A stretch of 9,239 nt of DNA. It comes from DASUEB01 sp036275295 (GTDB lineage Bacteria; Bacteroidota; Bacteroidia; Flavobacteriales_D; Luteibaculaceae). A program made the position numbers and the translations under genes. The notes beneath the pieces are model-generated. The model was not told the DNA's origin, searched no databases, and saw only the letters and a program-made list of their open reading frames with translations. This document shows positions 1-6,609 of the stretch, one piece after another; the stretch's first letter is position 1, and each line of letters begins with the position of its first letter. The stretch covers positions 1-9,239 of the forward strand of contig DASUEB010000147.1 of assembly GCA_036275295.1 (NCBI GenBank). The letters are read 5' to 3'.

Positions 1-732
1 ATTAAACCGGTTGTAACCCCCAAAATCTCGGTCGAACAGCAGCGAAAATTTTTCAGGGCCCACCCCTTTTTGACGAGCGCGACGTTGCACGTGCTCCCAC
101 ATCGCCGAATCGCGAACCACCGAAACCCCCACGAGCTTATCGGCCACCGCAGTACCCAACAATCCACAAAAGGTAGTGCCCGTTCCCAAGGCTACAAAGG
201 CGCTATCGAAATGGTCACCATTCAGATTTTCAACCAAGGCCGCTACCCCTTTTTCACCCCGTTCGCCTTGGCCGCCCTCTGGAACCCATAGCCAACGACC
301 CTCGACTTGCAATTCCCGCGGTAAGGTTTCGCTTGTGGCCAGTTCGCGGTAGCGCGCTCGATCGACAAAACGCAGCTGCATGCCGTGCTCCGCGGCTCGT
401 TGCAAGGTGGGATTCGACTGCTCGTTGAGCTCATCGCCCCGGATGATAGCTGCGGTCTGGAATCCAAAAAGCTTCCCAGCCGCCGCTGTGGCGGCAATGT
501 GATTGCTGTAAGCACCTCCGGCCGTGTATATGCCGCTATACCCTCCTCGATCGAGCTCTTCCAAATACCCAGCCAATTTGCGGAGTTTGTTGCCACTAAC
601 CTCGGGGTGTATCAGATCTTCGCGCAACACAAAGACCTCAACTCCCGGAAATAAGGCATCGGCGCTCAAGCGCTGCAATACGCTGCGCTTGAAAAGCTCA
701 TTCATTTGCGCGGAGTAAAAGGTTGAATCCAT
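1..732 (-). CDS. PLP-dependent D-cysteine desulfhydrase / ACC deaminase family enzyme (partial, C-terminus off the left edge)
   Basis: This is the first 244 residues of a fold-type II PLP enzyme; the gene runs off the window. Seen in the sequence: SGNKLRKL at residues 46-53, where K49 is the expected PLP Schiff-base lysine; AGGAYSNH at 71-78, with the Ser-Asn-His stretch that holds the catalytic serine of ACC deaminases; VPEGG near 150; the phosphate-binding loop GTGTT at 183-187; and FGGY at 237-240 close to the cut. Family members are about 300 residues, so roughly 55-60 are missing, including C-terminal tyrosines that help separate ACC deaminase from D-cysteine desulfhydrase. The likely reaction is cytosolic deamination or desulfuration of a small amino acid; the exact substrate cannot be told. 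The ATG at 732 puts the conserved motifs at normal family positions; a second ATG nine codons on is possible. No clear Shine-Dalgarno is seen. Two near-matches to TAnnTTTG lie just upstream (AAGCTTTG, TTTCTTTG). Confidence 0.88.
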   Translation of the reverse strand, partial: MDSTFYSAQMNELFKRSVLQRLSADALFPGVEVFVLREDLIHPEVSGNKLRKLAGYLEELDRGGYSGIYTAGGAYSNHIAATAAAGKLFGFQTAAIIRGDELNEQSNPTLQRAAEHGMQLRFVDRARYRELATSETLPRELQVEGRWLWVPEGGQGERGEKGVAALVENLNGDHFDSAFVALGTGTTFCGLLGTAVADKLVGVSVVRDSAMWEHVQRRARQKGVGPEKFSLLFDRDFGGYNRFN

Positions 733-902
733 TGCCCTGCAAAGAAACAAAGCTTTTCGGTGCCGCGCCGCTTTTCCATCCTACCGACTGCCGCATTTTG
801 CGGTGGCAAAGTGGTCGCCAAAACGGGACAACCCTTGCGCCCTGCCCACCTCGATTAAATTGCTTCCCAGCGCGGCGCTGAGCGAAATGGAGTGCGATGA
901 GG
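733..902. other. GC-rich intergenic region upstream of the PLP enzyme gene
   Basis: No gene is seen here. It is the 5' flank of the minus-strand PLP enzyme and holds two small symmetric elements: a 5-bp hairpin with a 3-nt loop at 791-803 (CCGCA/TGCGG) and an odd palindrome CAGCGC-G-GCGCTG at 868-880. Either could be regulatory or chance in GC-rich sequence. Confidence 0.4.
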
Positions 903-947
903 CAATAACCCTTCAGATCCTAAAAATTCTGATCTGAAGGGCTATTG
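903..947 (-). terminator. Strong hairpin after the secreted-protein gene pair, probable terminator
   Basis: The arms 903-919 and 931-947 pair over 17 bp around an 11-nt loop. Every pair is Watson-Crick except 908/942, which forms a G-U wobble in minus-strand RNA but an A-C mismatch in plus-strand RNA. This favours action on the minus strand. It begins about 10 nt past the stop codon of the T9SS-sorted protein and lies before the next minus-strand gene. No clear U-run follows the stem, so it may be a weak intrinsic terminator or a 3'-end stabilising structure. Confidence 0.65.
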
Positions 948-956
948 ACTCTTGAT

Positions 957-1916
957 TTATTTGCTCACCACGGCCAACCGGGTCACACTCAAGGTTTGAT
1001 TCTCGCTGCGCAGTGTTAACACATACAGCCCTTCGGAAATACCATCGGTGTGGATCTCTGCTTCCGAACCGCGTCGGTTTACAACTCCAGCCGCCACCAC
1101 CCTTCCGGTTGGATCGGCGAGGGTGTAATGCGCAGCCTCGCTGTTGTGTATCACCAACGGCATCCCTTGTACCAAGGGGTTGGGTGAAATCCTCATGCGG
1201 CCCAAAGCCGACTCCGATAGACCCGCCGAAAGACCACCGGCTTGAAACACGTAAAGCTGATTGGCAAACGGATAGATCAGACGGCGTTCGAAATTGCATG
1301 TGGGATCCAATTCGGGATTCAACGGATCACCCACCGGTGCAACACAGGAATGAGCTACCACGGCTCCGGGTTCTTCGGGTGGGTAATAGTCTTCAACCAC
1401 CATGCAAAATACGCCTTCGGTAAGCGAAGGATGATCGGAACTCAGGCTATTAAATCCAAAGTGATAGGTAATCTTTCCGCTGCGGTACAGGACCATTTGA
1501 TAGCTCATGTGTTCGAGCGGCCGGTCTTGAAAAGCCACCCGATCAAATTCGAAAATGATATAGGGGTCACTGGCTTGCGCAAATCGTTTGATTTTGATAC
1601 TGCCTTGGCTTTCGTCGTAGAGCACGGGAACCCGATCAACTCCTATCAGGTACAAAAAAGAGCGATTCCCGAATTCAACGCCCACATTGCCCGCTCCAAC
1701 GGTAGCTTGCGTGGTGGTGAACCCGAAACTAGACATGGAAAAACCCAGCGGAACCGAGACTACGCTGTTGAGCGCAGGATATTGTTCATCCCATTGACTC
1801 AGGTATTGATAGGGCATCGATTGATGACCCTCCCACCGAAAGTTGAGTTGCGCGTGCAGAGCACCTATCGATGCCCAGCCGAAAGTCCATGCGAATAAAA
1901 TACGAAGTGTTTTCAT
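957..1916 (-). CDS. Secreted protein with T9SS type A C-terminal sorting domain
   Basis: A 319-residue exported protein. Residues 1-22 form a signal peptide: a short basic start (MKTLR), a hydrophobic core, and the likely cleavage site LHA|Q. Residues about 24-230 are a beta-rich region I cannot assign; it has few cysteines (C171, C191, C207) and many aromatics. Residues about 240-319 look like a type IX secretion C-terminal sorting domain: RISPNPL at 242-248, then a short strand with DPTGRVVAAG, then GLYVLTLRS and a terminal strand ending VTRLAVVSK. Such domains carry the protein across the outer membrane, where they are removed or exchanged for a surface anchor. I chose the ATG at 1916 because it starts the signal peptide directly; an ATG ten codons upstream would overlap the preceding gene. 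The gene lies 11 nt after the Ig-like protein gene, so the two are probably co-transcribed. The function of the mature part is unknown. Confidence 0.85.
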   Translation of the reverse strand: MKTLRILFAWTFGWASIGALHAQLNFRWEGHQSMPYQYLSQWDEQYPALNSVVSVPLGFSMSSFGFTTTQATVGAGNVGVEFGNRSFLYLIGVDRVPVLYDESQGSIKIKRFAQASDPYIIFEFDRVAFQDRPLEHMSYQMVLYRSGKITYHFGFNSLSSDHPSLTEGVFCMVVEDYYPPEEPGAVVAHSCVAPVGDPLNPELDPTCNFERRLIYPFANQLYVFQAGGLSAGLSESALGRMRISPNPLVQGMPLVIHNSEAAHYTLADPTGRVVAAGVVNRRGSEAEIHTDGISEGLYVLTLRSENQTLSVTRLAVVSK

Positions 1917-1927
1917 AGCTATGAGTT

Positions 1928-3931
1928 TTATTGGGTTGAAAGCCATTCATCGACGGGGGTCTTGGTGGGTTTGATCCCACAGGCTTCGCATTTGTAGATG
2001 ACGGTGCAATGCTGTGCCTGAACCCCGTCGGCGTAGCGAACGCGCAGGTTGTATTGTCGGTAGCGCGAATCGGCCGTTTGAACCTGATCGGCTGTCAGGT
2101 TAGGGCGAATAATGGCGGGATTCGACAATCCATCGACGGGCGACCACGTGGCCTGCTGAACAGGCGGCGTGCCCAAAACACCCAAGGTACCGCCGCCGGC
2201 CACATACATGATTCGCAATTGATCGGCATTGGGACCGATGGTATGCACAGATCCCGGACACACCGATTTGAGCTCGAGGTGGTCGCAATCGCCCAAAGAC
2301 AGTCCAGCGATCGGAGCAATCGACTGAACCTGAGTCAGGGTGAGGTTCGTGCAAAACTCCGTTGGCGATTCCTGAGGGTGTCGGGTATTGACCTTTACCA
2401 AGCCCATCAGGCGCTCCTGACAGGCGATGCCTCGGCCTCCCATGGTATCGCCCGTGAGGGGATCGACATAAACGAGGTCGACAAAAACCCTACTCCATCG
2501 CTCGTAGGTTCTGCTGCCTGTCGACCCCCGAGGCGCGATAAAATCGGCGCAAACAATCTTCTGAAAATTGCGCTCCAGGTAACTTTGGTGGGTTTGATAC
2601 TGCCCGGTTTGCGGGTGTTTGGAGCGCCAATAGGCATCTTGAACCGAAACATTTACCGACATGCCCGCGGGTTTGGGCAGGGTTTGCATGACGGCCAACA
2701 GGTTCTGTTGAAACTCACTGAGATCGCCCAATACATCGGCATTCTCCAAATTGATCCAATAGGTATTCTCCTGTCCCGGTTCATCGCAAGCCAGATTGGC
2801 ATTGACATCGCGGTAATCGGTTATGGTATAGGAGTTGACCGGAACCCCTGTCGGGAGCTGATTCACCGCATTCTGAACCAGTTGGGAAACGTTTACCACC
2901 GTAACCGCCGATTTGGCGGCACTCAGCAACATGCAATCGGGACCCAAGCGCTTGTAATACGCCACATACAACACTTCATAGGCGTTGGGAAAACTCCTCG
3001 AATAGCTGAATCCATCGTGAATGGGAGCCGATCCCGTGGGTTGATCGTACCAGAAAACGCCGTCGTAAGCAGCGAGGGGGTTCTCGATCTGAAATGCGAT
3101 GGGATCTTTGTTGCAAACTGCCCTAAAAATAGGCGCTGGGGGCGGCAGTGCGTTAAAATGGGCCCCAACGGCTGTAACCGGAACCCGAGTACCGCTAATC
3201 CTGCAGGTTACATAAGAATAACTGGTAGGCGATACGGCATAGTTTTTGATCTCTTGCAAGTAGCTCTTGAAATGAGCAGCAAATTTCGTTACCGTGCCGC
3301 CTGGCGGAACGGTGGTGCTGTAGGCATAACCCTCGTAAATTGGAGGAGCCGACGAGGTCAGGGAATCGTACCAAAAAGCGCCATTTTGCTGGGGCAAATC
3401 GCTGCGAACCGAAAGTTCTATCGGTTTGTTGGGGCATACCGTGGGCAAACTAGACGGAATGGCAATAGGCACCTGATACTCGGGTAAAACAGTAAATTCA
3501 ATTTTGGTGGTGCGGGTTTGGCGCGGACAGTTGCGCCCCAACGAGACTTTGATCTCGATGCGAAACCGTCCCGTTCGGGGACAAAGGGCAAAATCGCGGC
3601 AGAAAAACTTCTGGTCTTCAAAACCGCTGCAGAACGCCGAATAAAACAATAGCCGTTCATCGACCACAGGCTCGGATAGGTTGTTTTTGAATCCCGACAC
3701 GTGGAACAAACTCAAGGTGAATTCCTTGACATTGGCCGCCCCGTCGTCGCCCCAGCACAAAAAGGCCGTCTGACCGGGTTGGAGCACCGTTTCATTCGAA
3801 ATACCGTGCCATCGGGCTCCGTGACCTAAATCGATTTGCGCCCAAGCGCCAAAAGGATGTAAACACAGCAACAACCATGCCCGTGCTCGCCACTGCGACA
3901 AGAACGGGACGAAAGAGATTCTTTTTTTCAT
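1928..3931 (-). CDS. Large secreted protein with two repeated Ig-like modules and a PKD-like end, no visible T9SS sorting domain
   Basis: A 667-residue exported protein of unknown function. Residues 1-31 are a signal peptide (MKKRIS, a hydrophobic stretch with WLLLCL, cleavage probably AWA|Q). Residues about 32-150 are a cysteine-containing beta-rich region. Two related modules follow, each opening with a Cys-containing strand and carrying the same signature about 106 residues apart: AFWYD..TSSAP..YEGYAYS at 186-204 and VFWYD..TGSAP.HDGFSYS at 292-310. They resemble the Ig-like domains common in large Bacteroidota surface proteins. Residues about 350-545 are not recognised. Residues about 555-650 (TWSPVDGLSNP ... 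HCTVIYKC) look PKD/Ig-like. The protein ends a few residues after CEAC, with no PxP...G.Y sorting domain, unlike its downstream neighbour. The start at 3931 gives an immediate signal peptide; the frame stays open to 4075, but that extension reads like untranslated sequence. Confidence 0.82.
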   Translation of the reverse strand: MKKRISFVPFLSQWRARAWLLLCLHPFGAWAQIDLGHGARWHGISNETVLQPGQTAFLCWGDDGAANVKEFTLSLFHVSGFKNNLSEPVVDERLLFYSAFCSGFEDQKFFCRDFALCPRTGRFRIEIKVSLGRNCPRQTRTTKIEFTVLPEYQVPIAIPSSLPTVCPNKPIELSVRSDLPQQNGAFWYDSLTSSAPPIYEGYAYSTTVPPGGTVTKFAAHFKSYLQEIKNYAVSPTSYSYVTCRISGTRVPVTAVGAHFNALPPPAPIFRAVCNKDPIAFQIENPLAAYDGVFWYDQPTGSAPIHDGFSYSRSFPNAYEVLYVAYYKRLGPDCMLLSAAKSAVTVVNVSQLVQNAVNQLPTGVPVNSYTITDYRDVNANLACDEPGQENTYWINLENADVLGDLSEFQQNLLAVMQTLPKPAGMSVNVSVQDAYWRSKHPQTGQYQTHQSYLERNFQKIVCADFIAPRGSTGSRTYERWSRVFVDLVYVDPLTGDTMGGRGIACQERLMGLVKVNTRHPQESPTEFCTNLTLTQVQSIAPIAGLSLGDCDHLELKSVCPGSVHTIGPNADQLRIMYVAGGGTLGVLGTPPVQQATWSPVDGLSNPAIIRPNLTADQVQTADSRYRQYNLRVRYADGVQAQHCTVIYKCEACGIKPTKTPVDEWLSTQ

Positions 3932-3957
3932 GATTTGAGGGTTTAATGGTTTAAAAA

Positions 3958-3977
3958 CCGGCCATATAAGCTGCCGG
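3958..3977 (-). other. Small GC-rich hairpin in the leader of the Ig-like protein gene
   Basis: CCGGC (3958-3962) can pair with GCCGG (3973-3977) around a 10-nt AT-rich loop. It lies between the predicted -7 box and the ATG, so it would sit in the mRNA leader. The stem is only 5 bp and may be chance. Confidence 0.25.
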
Positions 3978-3982
3978 CCTCC

Positions 3983-4016
3983 TAAAGTTACGCCCATCCC
4001 CCTGAAGAATTCAATA
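3983..4016 (-). promoter_or_regulatory. Candidate Bacteroidota-type promoter for the secreted-protein pair
   Basis: On the minus strand TAACTTTA (3983-3990) matches the -7 consensus TAnnTTTG at all but the last base. TATTG (4012-4016) supplies a -33 element, with 21 nt between its TTG and the -7 box. The ATG is about 51 nt downstream. This rests on consensus matching only. Confidence 0.35.
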
Positions 4017-4154
4017 ACCAACCATACCCTTTTAGCTGAACCGAATTTCAAAAACAACCAAAAACCTAAAAACATCGACCAAAATCAATTTAATGTAGAC
4101 TAATTATATTTATTCATCGATTAAACACATCACAGAAATCAACCCAAATAATCA

Positions 4155-4177
4155 TAGTGAATGAAATTAAATCACTA
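4155..4177. repeat. Short inverted repeat TAGTGA-N11-TCACTA, possible operator
   Basis: TAGTGA at 4155-4160 and TCACTA at 4172-4177 are perfect inverted half-sites with 11 nt between them. Their start points are 17 nt apart, so they do not sit exactly on one helical face. They lie in the divergent AT-rich region where a dimeric regulator might bind. With six-base arms in AT-rich DNA, chance is a real alternative. Confidence 0.25.
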
Positions 4178-4367
4178 ATAACCAATTGATCAAGAAAACA
4201 CAAGGGCCGGATGTTAATTGAATCTGGGTATTCAGCAGATTTTGTGTTTATTACCCGCATGCCGAAGACAGTTTTACATGCCTATCGGGCAGCTTTTTTG
4301 AAAAAAACATCAACCGAAGGGGAGCGAATGAGCACTATTGCGATGCTACGCGTATCTTCGCCAAGTA

Positions 4368-4574
4368 ATGGCAACTACCGAAGAAAAAGACGACATGAGC
4401 GGTTTCAACCGCACGTCCAAATTGGACGCGGATGATTTTTACTACTCGCCAGAGGGGTATATTGTATTCACCGAGAAATACCTCCGCAAAAGAGGCTATT
4501 GTTGTCAGAACGGATGCCGCCACTGTCCTTACGGATTTAAAAAAGGTTCAATCAAAGGTTCAAACAGTCGATAA
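4368..4574 (+). CDS. Small cysteine-rich DUF5522-like protein
   Basis: A 68-residue protein. Residues 24-56 match my memory of the DUF5522 family: an FYYSPEGYIVFTEKY core, then KRGYCCQNGCRHCPYG, with C45, C46, C50, H52 and C53 forming a CCxxxCxHC cluster that looks able to bind metal. The family's function is not known to me; a similar motif occurs in a small eukaryotic protein (human C1orf53), as I recall. The start is uncertain. ATG 4368 is used here; ATG 4395 would give 59 residues, has purine-rich sequence before it and keeps the whole domain; a TTG at 4338 is also in frame. The stop codon is separated by one base from the hutU ATG, which suggests translational coupling and perhaps a shared role. 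Cys, Arg and Lys content is high for so short a protein, and there is no signal peptide, so it is probably cytosolic. Confidence 0.8.
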   Translation: MATTEEKDDMSGFNRTSKLDADDFYYSPEGYIVFTEKYLRKRGYCCQNGCRHCPYGFKKGSIKGSNSR

Positions 4575-4575
4575 C

Positions 4576-6591
4576 ATGGACACAGCCACTGCCCTTTCGT
4601 TCAAAGAAGCCATTTTACAGGGAATTCCCAAGGGATTACCCGATCCGCCAGCGATGGAAGCCGGTGTCAATAGGGCGCCCAAACGCAAGGCCATCCTATC
4701 GACCGAGGAAGAAAAGCTGGCCATACGCAATGCACTGCGGTATTTTGACCCCGCTTTGCACCCGCAATTGGCCGGCGAGTTTTTGCAAGAGCTCCGCACC
4801 TTTGGCCGCATTTACATGTATCGATTCAGACCTACCTATGCCATGCATGCGAGGCCATTAGACGAATATCCCGCGCAATCTAAGCAGGCGGCGTCTATCA
4901 TGCTGATGATTCAGAACAACCTCGATCCCGCCGTGGCCCAGCATCCGTATGAGCTGATTACCTACGGGGGTAATGGCGCAGTTTTTCAGAATTGGGCGCA
5001 ATACCTGCTCACCATGAAATACCTCGCCGAAATGCGCGACGACCAGACCTTGGTGATGTACAGCGGCCACCCCATGGGTCTTTTCCCCTCCTCTGCACAG
5101 GCACCGCGCGTGGTAGTTACCAACGGTCTGATGATTCCCAATTACAGCAAACCCGACGATTGGGAGCGATTTAACGCCTTGGGGGTAACGCAATATGGCC
5201 AAATGACAGCGGGTTCGTATATGTACATTGGTCCGCAGGGCATTGTACACGGCACCACCATAACCGTTATGAACGCCCTGAGAAGAAAGGGATTGCGCAG
5301 CGATCAATTTGCGGGTCAGCTTTTTGTAACCTCCGGCCTCGGGGGTATGAGCGGTGCACAGCCCAAAGCCGGCAATATCGCCGGTTGCGTCTCGGTAACC
5401 GCTGAAATCAATCCGCTGGCCGCCATCAAACGCCATCAACAAGGTTGGGTTGATGAGCTGATTGACAACATCGACGAATTGATGGTGCGCATCAAAAATG
5501 CCATGGCGCAAAAAGAAGTGGTTTCCATTGCTTTTATCGGAAATGTGGTCGATTTGTGGGAACGCCTCGCCGCTGAACAGGTAGAGGTTGCCATCGGATC
5601 GGATCAAACCTCCCTCCACAATCCATGGGCGGGTGGATATTACCCTGTTGGCATGAGCTTGGAGGAGGCCAACGCATGCATGGCCAGCGAACCCGATCGC
5701 TTCAAAGAAGCGGTACACCGCAGTTTAAAAAGGCAGGTTGATGCCATTCAAACCCTGTGCAAACGCGGTATGTATTTCTTCGACTACGGCAATGCCTTCC
5801 TACTGGAAGCCAGTAAAGCCGGTGCCAATGTGATGGATGGCAATCGATTTACCTATCCATCGTACGTGCAAGACATCATGGGCCCCATGTGTTTCGACTA
5901 CGGATTTGGGCCTTTCCGATGGGTATGTACCAGCGGCTTAGACAGCGACCTGGCCATTACCGATGCCATAGCCGGCGATGTGCTTCGAGCACTCCGCAAA
6001 ACAGCTCCCGACGATATCGCTCAGCAGCTGGATGACAACATTCGCTGGATTGACGAAGCCGGAAAAAACAAGCTTGTAGTAGGCTCCAAAGCCCGCATAT
6101 TATATGCCGATAGCGAGGGTCGGATAGCCATCGCCCGCGCCTTCAACCAAGCCATTCGGGAGGGCCGCATCAAAGGAGCCATCGTCTTGGGTCGCGATCA
6201 TCACGACGTGAGCGGCACCGATAGTCCGTATCGCGAAACCAGCAACATTTACGACGGCTCGTCGTTCACTGCCGATATGGCCGTGCACAACTTTGTAGGC
6301 GACAGCTTCAGAGGAGCCACTTGGGTTTCGCTGCACAACGGCGGCGGTGTGGGATGGGGCGAAGTGATCAACGGAGGTTTTGGCATGTTGATCGACGGCT
6401 CGCGCGAATCCGATCAAAAGATCGCCGATATGCTCTTCTGGGATGTCAATAATGGCATTGCCCGCCGAAGCTGGGCTCGCAACCAAGAAGCCATGACGGC
6501 TATTGAGCGAGCCATGCAAAACGAACCCCGCTTGAGGGTTACCCTGCCCCAAATGGTACAAGACGACATCATTCACTCCTTATTTGACTGA
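4576..6591 (+). CDS. hutU: Urocanate hydratase (urocanase)
   Basis: A 671-residue cytosolic enzyme. It uses tightly bound NAD+ to hydrate urocanate to 4-imidazolone-5-propanoate, the second step of histidine degradation. Visible family motifs: YGGNGAVFQNW at 130-140; YSGHPMGLFPSS at 162-173; TSGLGGMSGAQPKAGN at 252-267 (dinucleotide-binding glycine loop); DQTSLHNPWAGGYYP at 343-357; DYGNAFLLEASKAGAN at 403-418; YGFGPFRWVC at 442-451, the region holding the catalytic cysteine; RDHHDVSGTDSPYRETSNIYDGS at 540-562; and HNGGGVGWGEVINGGFG at 587-603. The length and the YGFGPFRWVC form match the long type known from animals and some Bacteroidota, not the roughly 555-residue proteobacterial type. ATG 4576 is chosen because it lies 1 nt after the preceding stop; the frame is open further upstream, but that stretch is the DUF5522 gene read out of frame. 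No hutH, hutI or hutG is in the window, so the pathway would have to be completed elsewhere. Confidence 0.97.
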   Translation: MDTATALSFKEAILQGIPKGLPDPPAMEAGVNRAPKRKAILSTEEEKLAIRNALRYFDPALHPQLAGEFLQELRTFGRIYMYRFRPTYAMHARPLDEYPAQSKQAASIMLMIQNNLDPAVAQHPYELITYGGNGAVFQNWAQYLLTMKYLAEMRDDQTLVMYSGHPMGLFPSSAQAPRVVVTNGLMIPNYSKPDDWERFNALGVTQYGQMTAGSYMYIGPQGIVHGTTITVMNALRRKGLRSDQFAGQLFVTSGLGGMSGAQPKAGNIAGCVSVTAEINPLAAIKRHQQGWVDELIDNIDELMVRIKNAMAQKEVVSIAFIGNVVDLWERLAAEQVEVAIGSDQTSLHNPWAGGYYPVGMSLEEANACMASEPDRFKEAVHRSLKRQVDAIQTLCKRGMYFFDYGNAFLLEASKAGANVMDGNRFTYPSYVQDIMGPMCFDYGFGPFRWVCTSGLDSDLAITDAIAGDVLRALRKTAPDDIAQQLDDNIRWIDEAGKNKLVVGSKARILYADSEGRIAIARAFNQAIREGRIKGAIVLGRDHHDVSGTDSPYRETSNIYDGSSFTADMAVHNFVGDSFRGATWVSLHNGGGVGWGEVINGGFGMLIDGSRESDQKIADMLFWDVNNGIARRSWARNQEAMTAIERAMQNEPRLRVTLPQMVQDDIIHSLFD

Positions 6592-6609
6592 ACCCAATCC
6601 CTTAAAACC

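Larger units (their letters stand above)
3932..4367. other. AT-rich divergent intergenic region
   Basis: These 436 nt separate the minus-strand secreted-protein genes from the plus-strand hutU group. The middle (about 4060-4210) is strikingly AT-rich compared with the flanking genes, as expected for divergent promoters. It contains a 6-bp inverted repeat at 4155-4177. I see no gene with recognisable similarity. A frame open from 4211 to 4435 overlaps the DUF5522 gene out of frame and is not credited as a gene. No clear TAnnTTTG box was found for the plus-strand genes; TATCTTCG at 4353-4360 is a one-mismatch candidate. Confidence 0.6.

Noticed and set aside
1242..1898. A 218-codon open frame on the plus strand
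   Set aside because: It is antisense to the T9SS-sorted protein, whose signal peptide and sorting domain mark the true frame.
2009..3487. A 492-codon open frame on the plus strand
   Set aside because: It lies wholly antisense to the Ig-like secreted protein, which has a signal peptide and repeated modules. The plus-strand product has no recognisable motif and reads like an antisense shadow.
3932..4075. N-terminal extension of the Ig-like protein by 48 codons
   Set aside because: The extension would bury the signal peptide that begins at 3931, and the sequence contains a candidate promoter and hairpin.
4211..4435. A 74-codon plus-strand frame as a separate gene
   Set aside because: It has no recognisable similarity and overlaps the DUF5522 gene out of frame. 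Only its internal ATG with a strong Shine-Dalgarno is kept, as a finding.
4432..4575. N-terminal extension of urocanase by 48 codons
   Set aside because: This stretch is the DUF5522-like gene read in another frame. The ATG at 4576 gives a normal length and follows the previous stop by one base.
4858..5718. A 286-codon open frame on the minus strand
   Set aside because: It is antisense to the strongly conserved core of urocanate hydratase and has no domain-like sequence.
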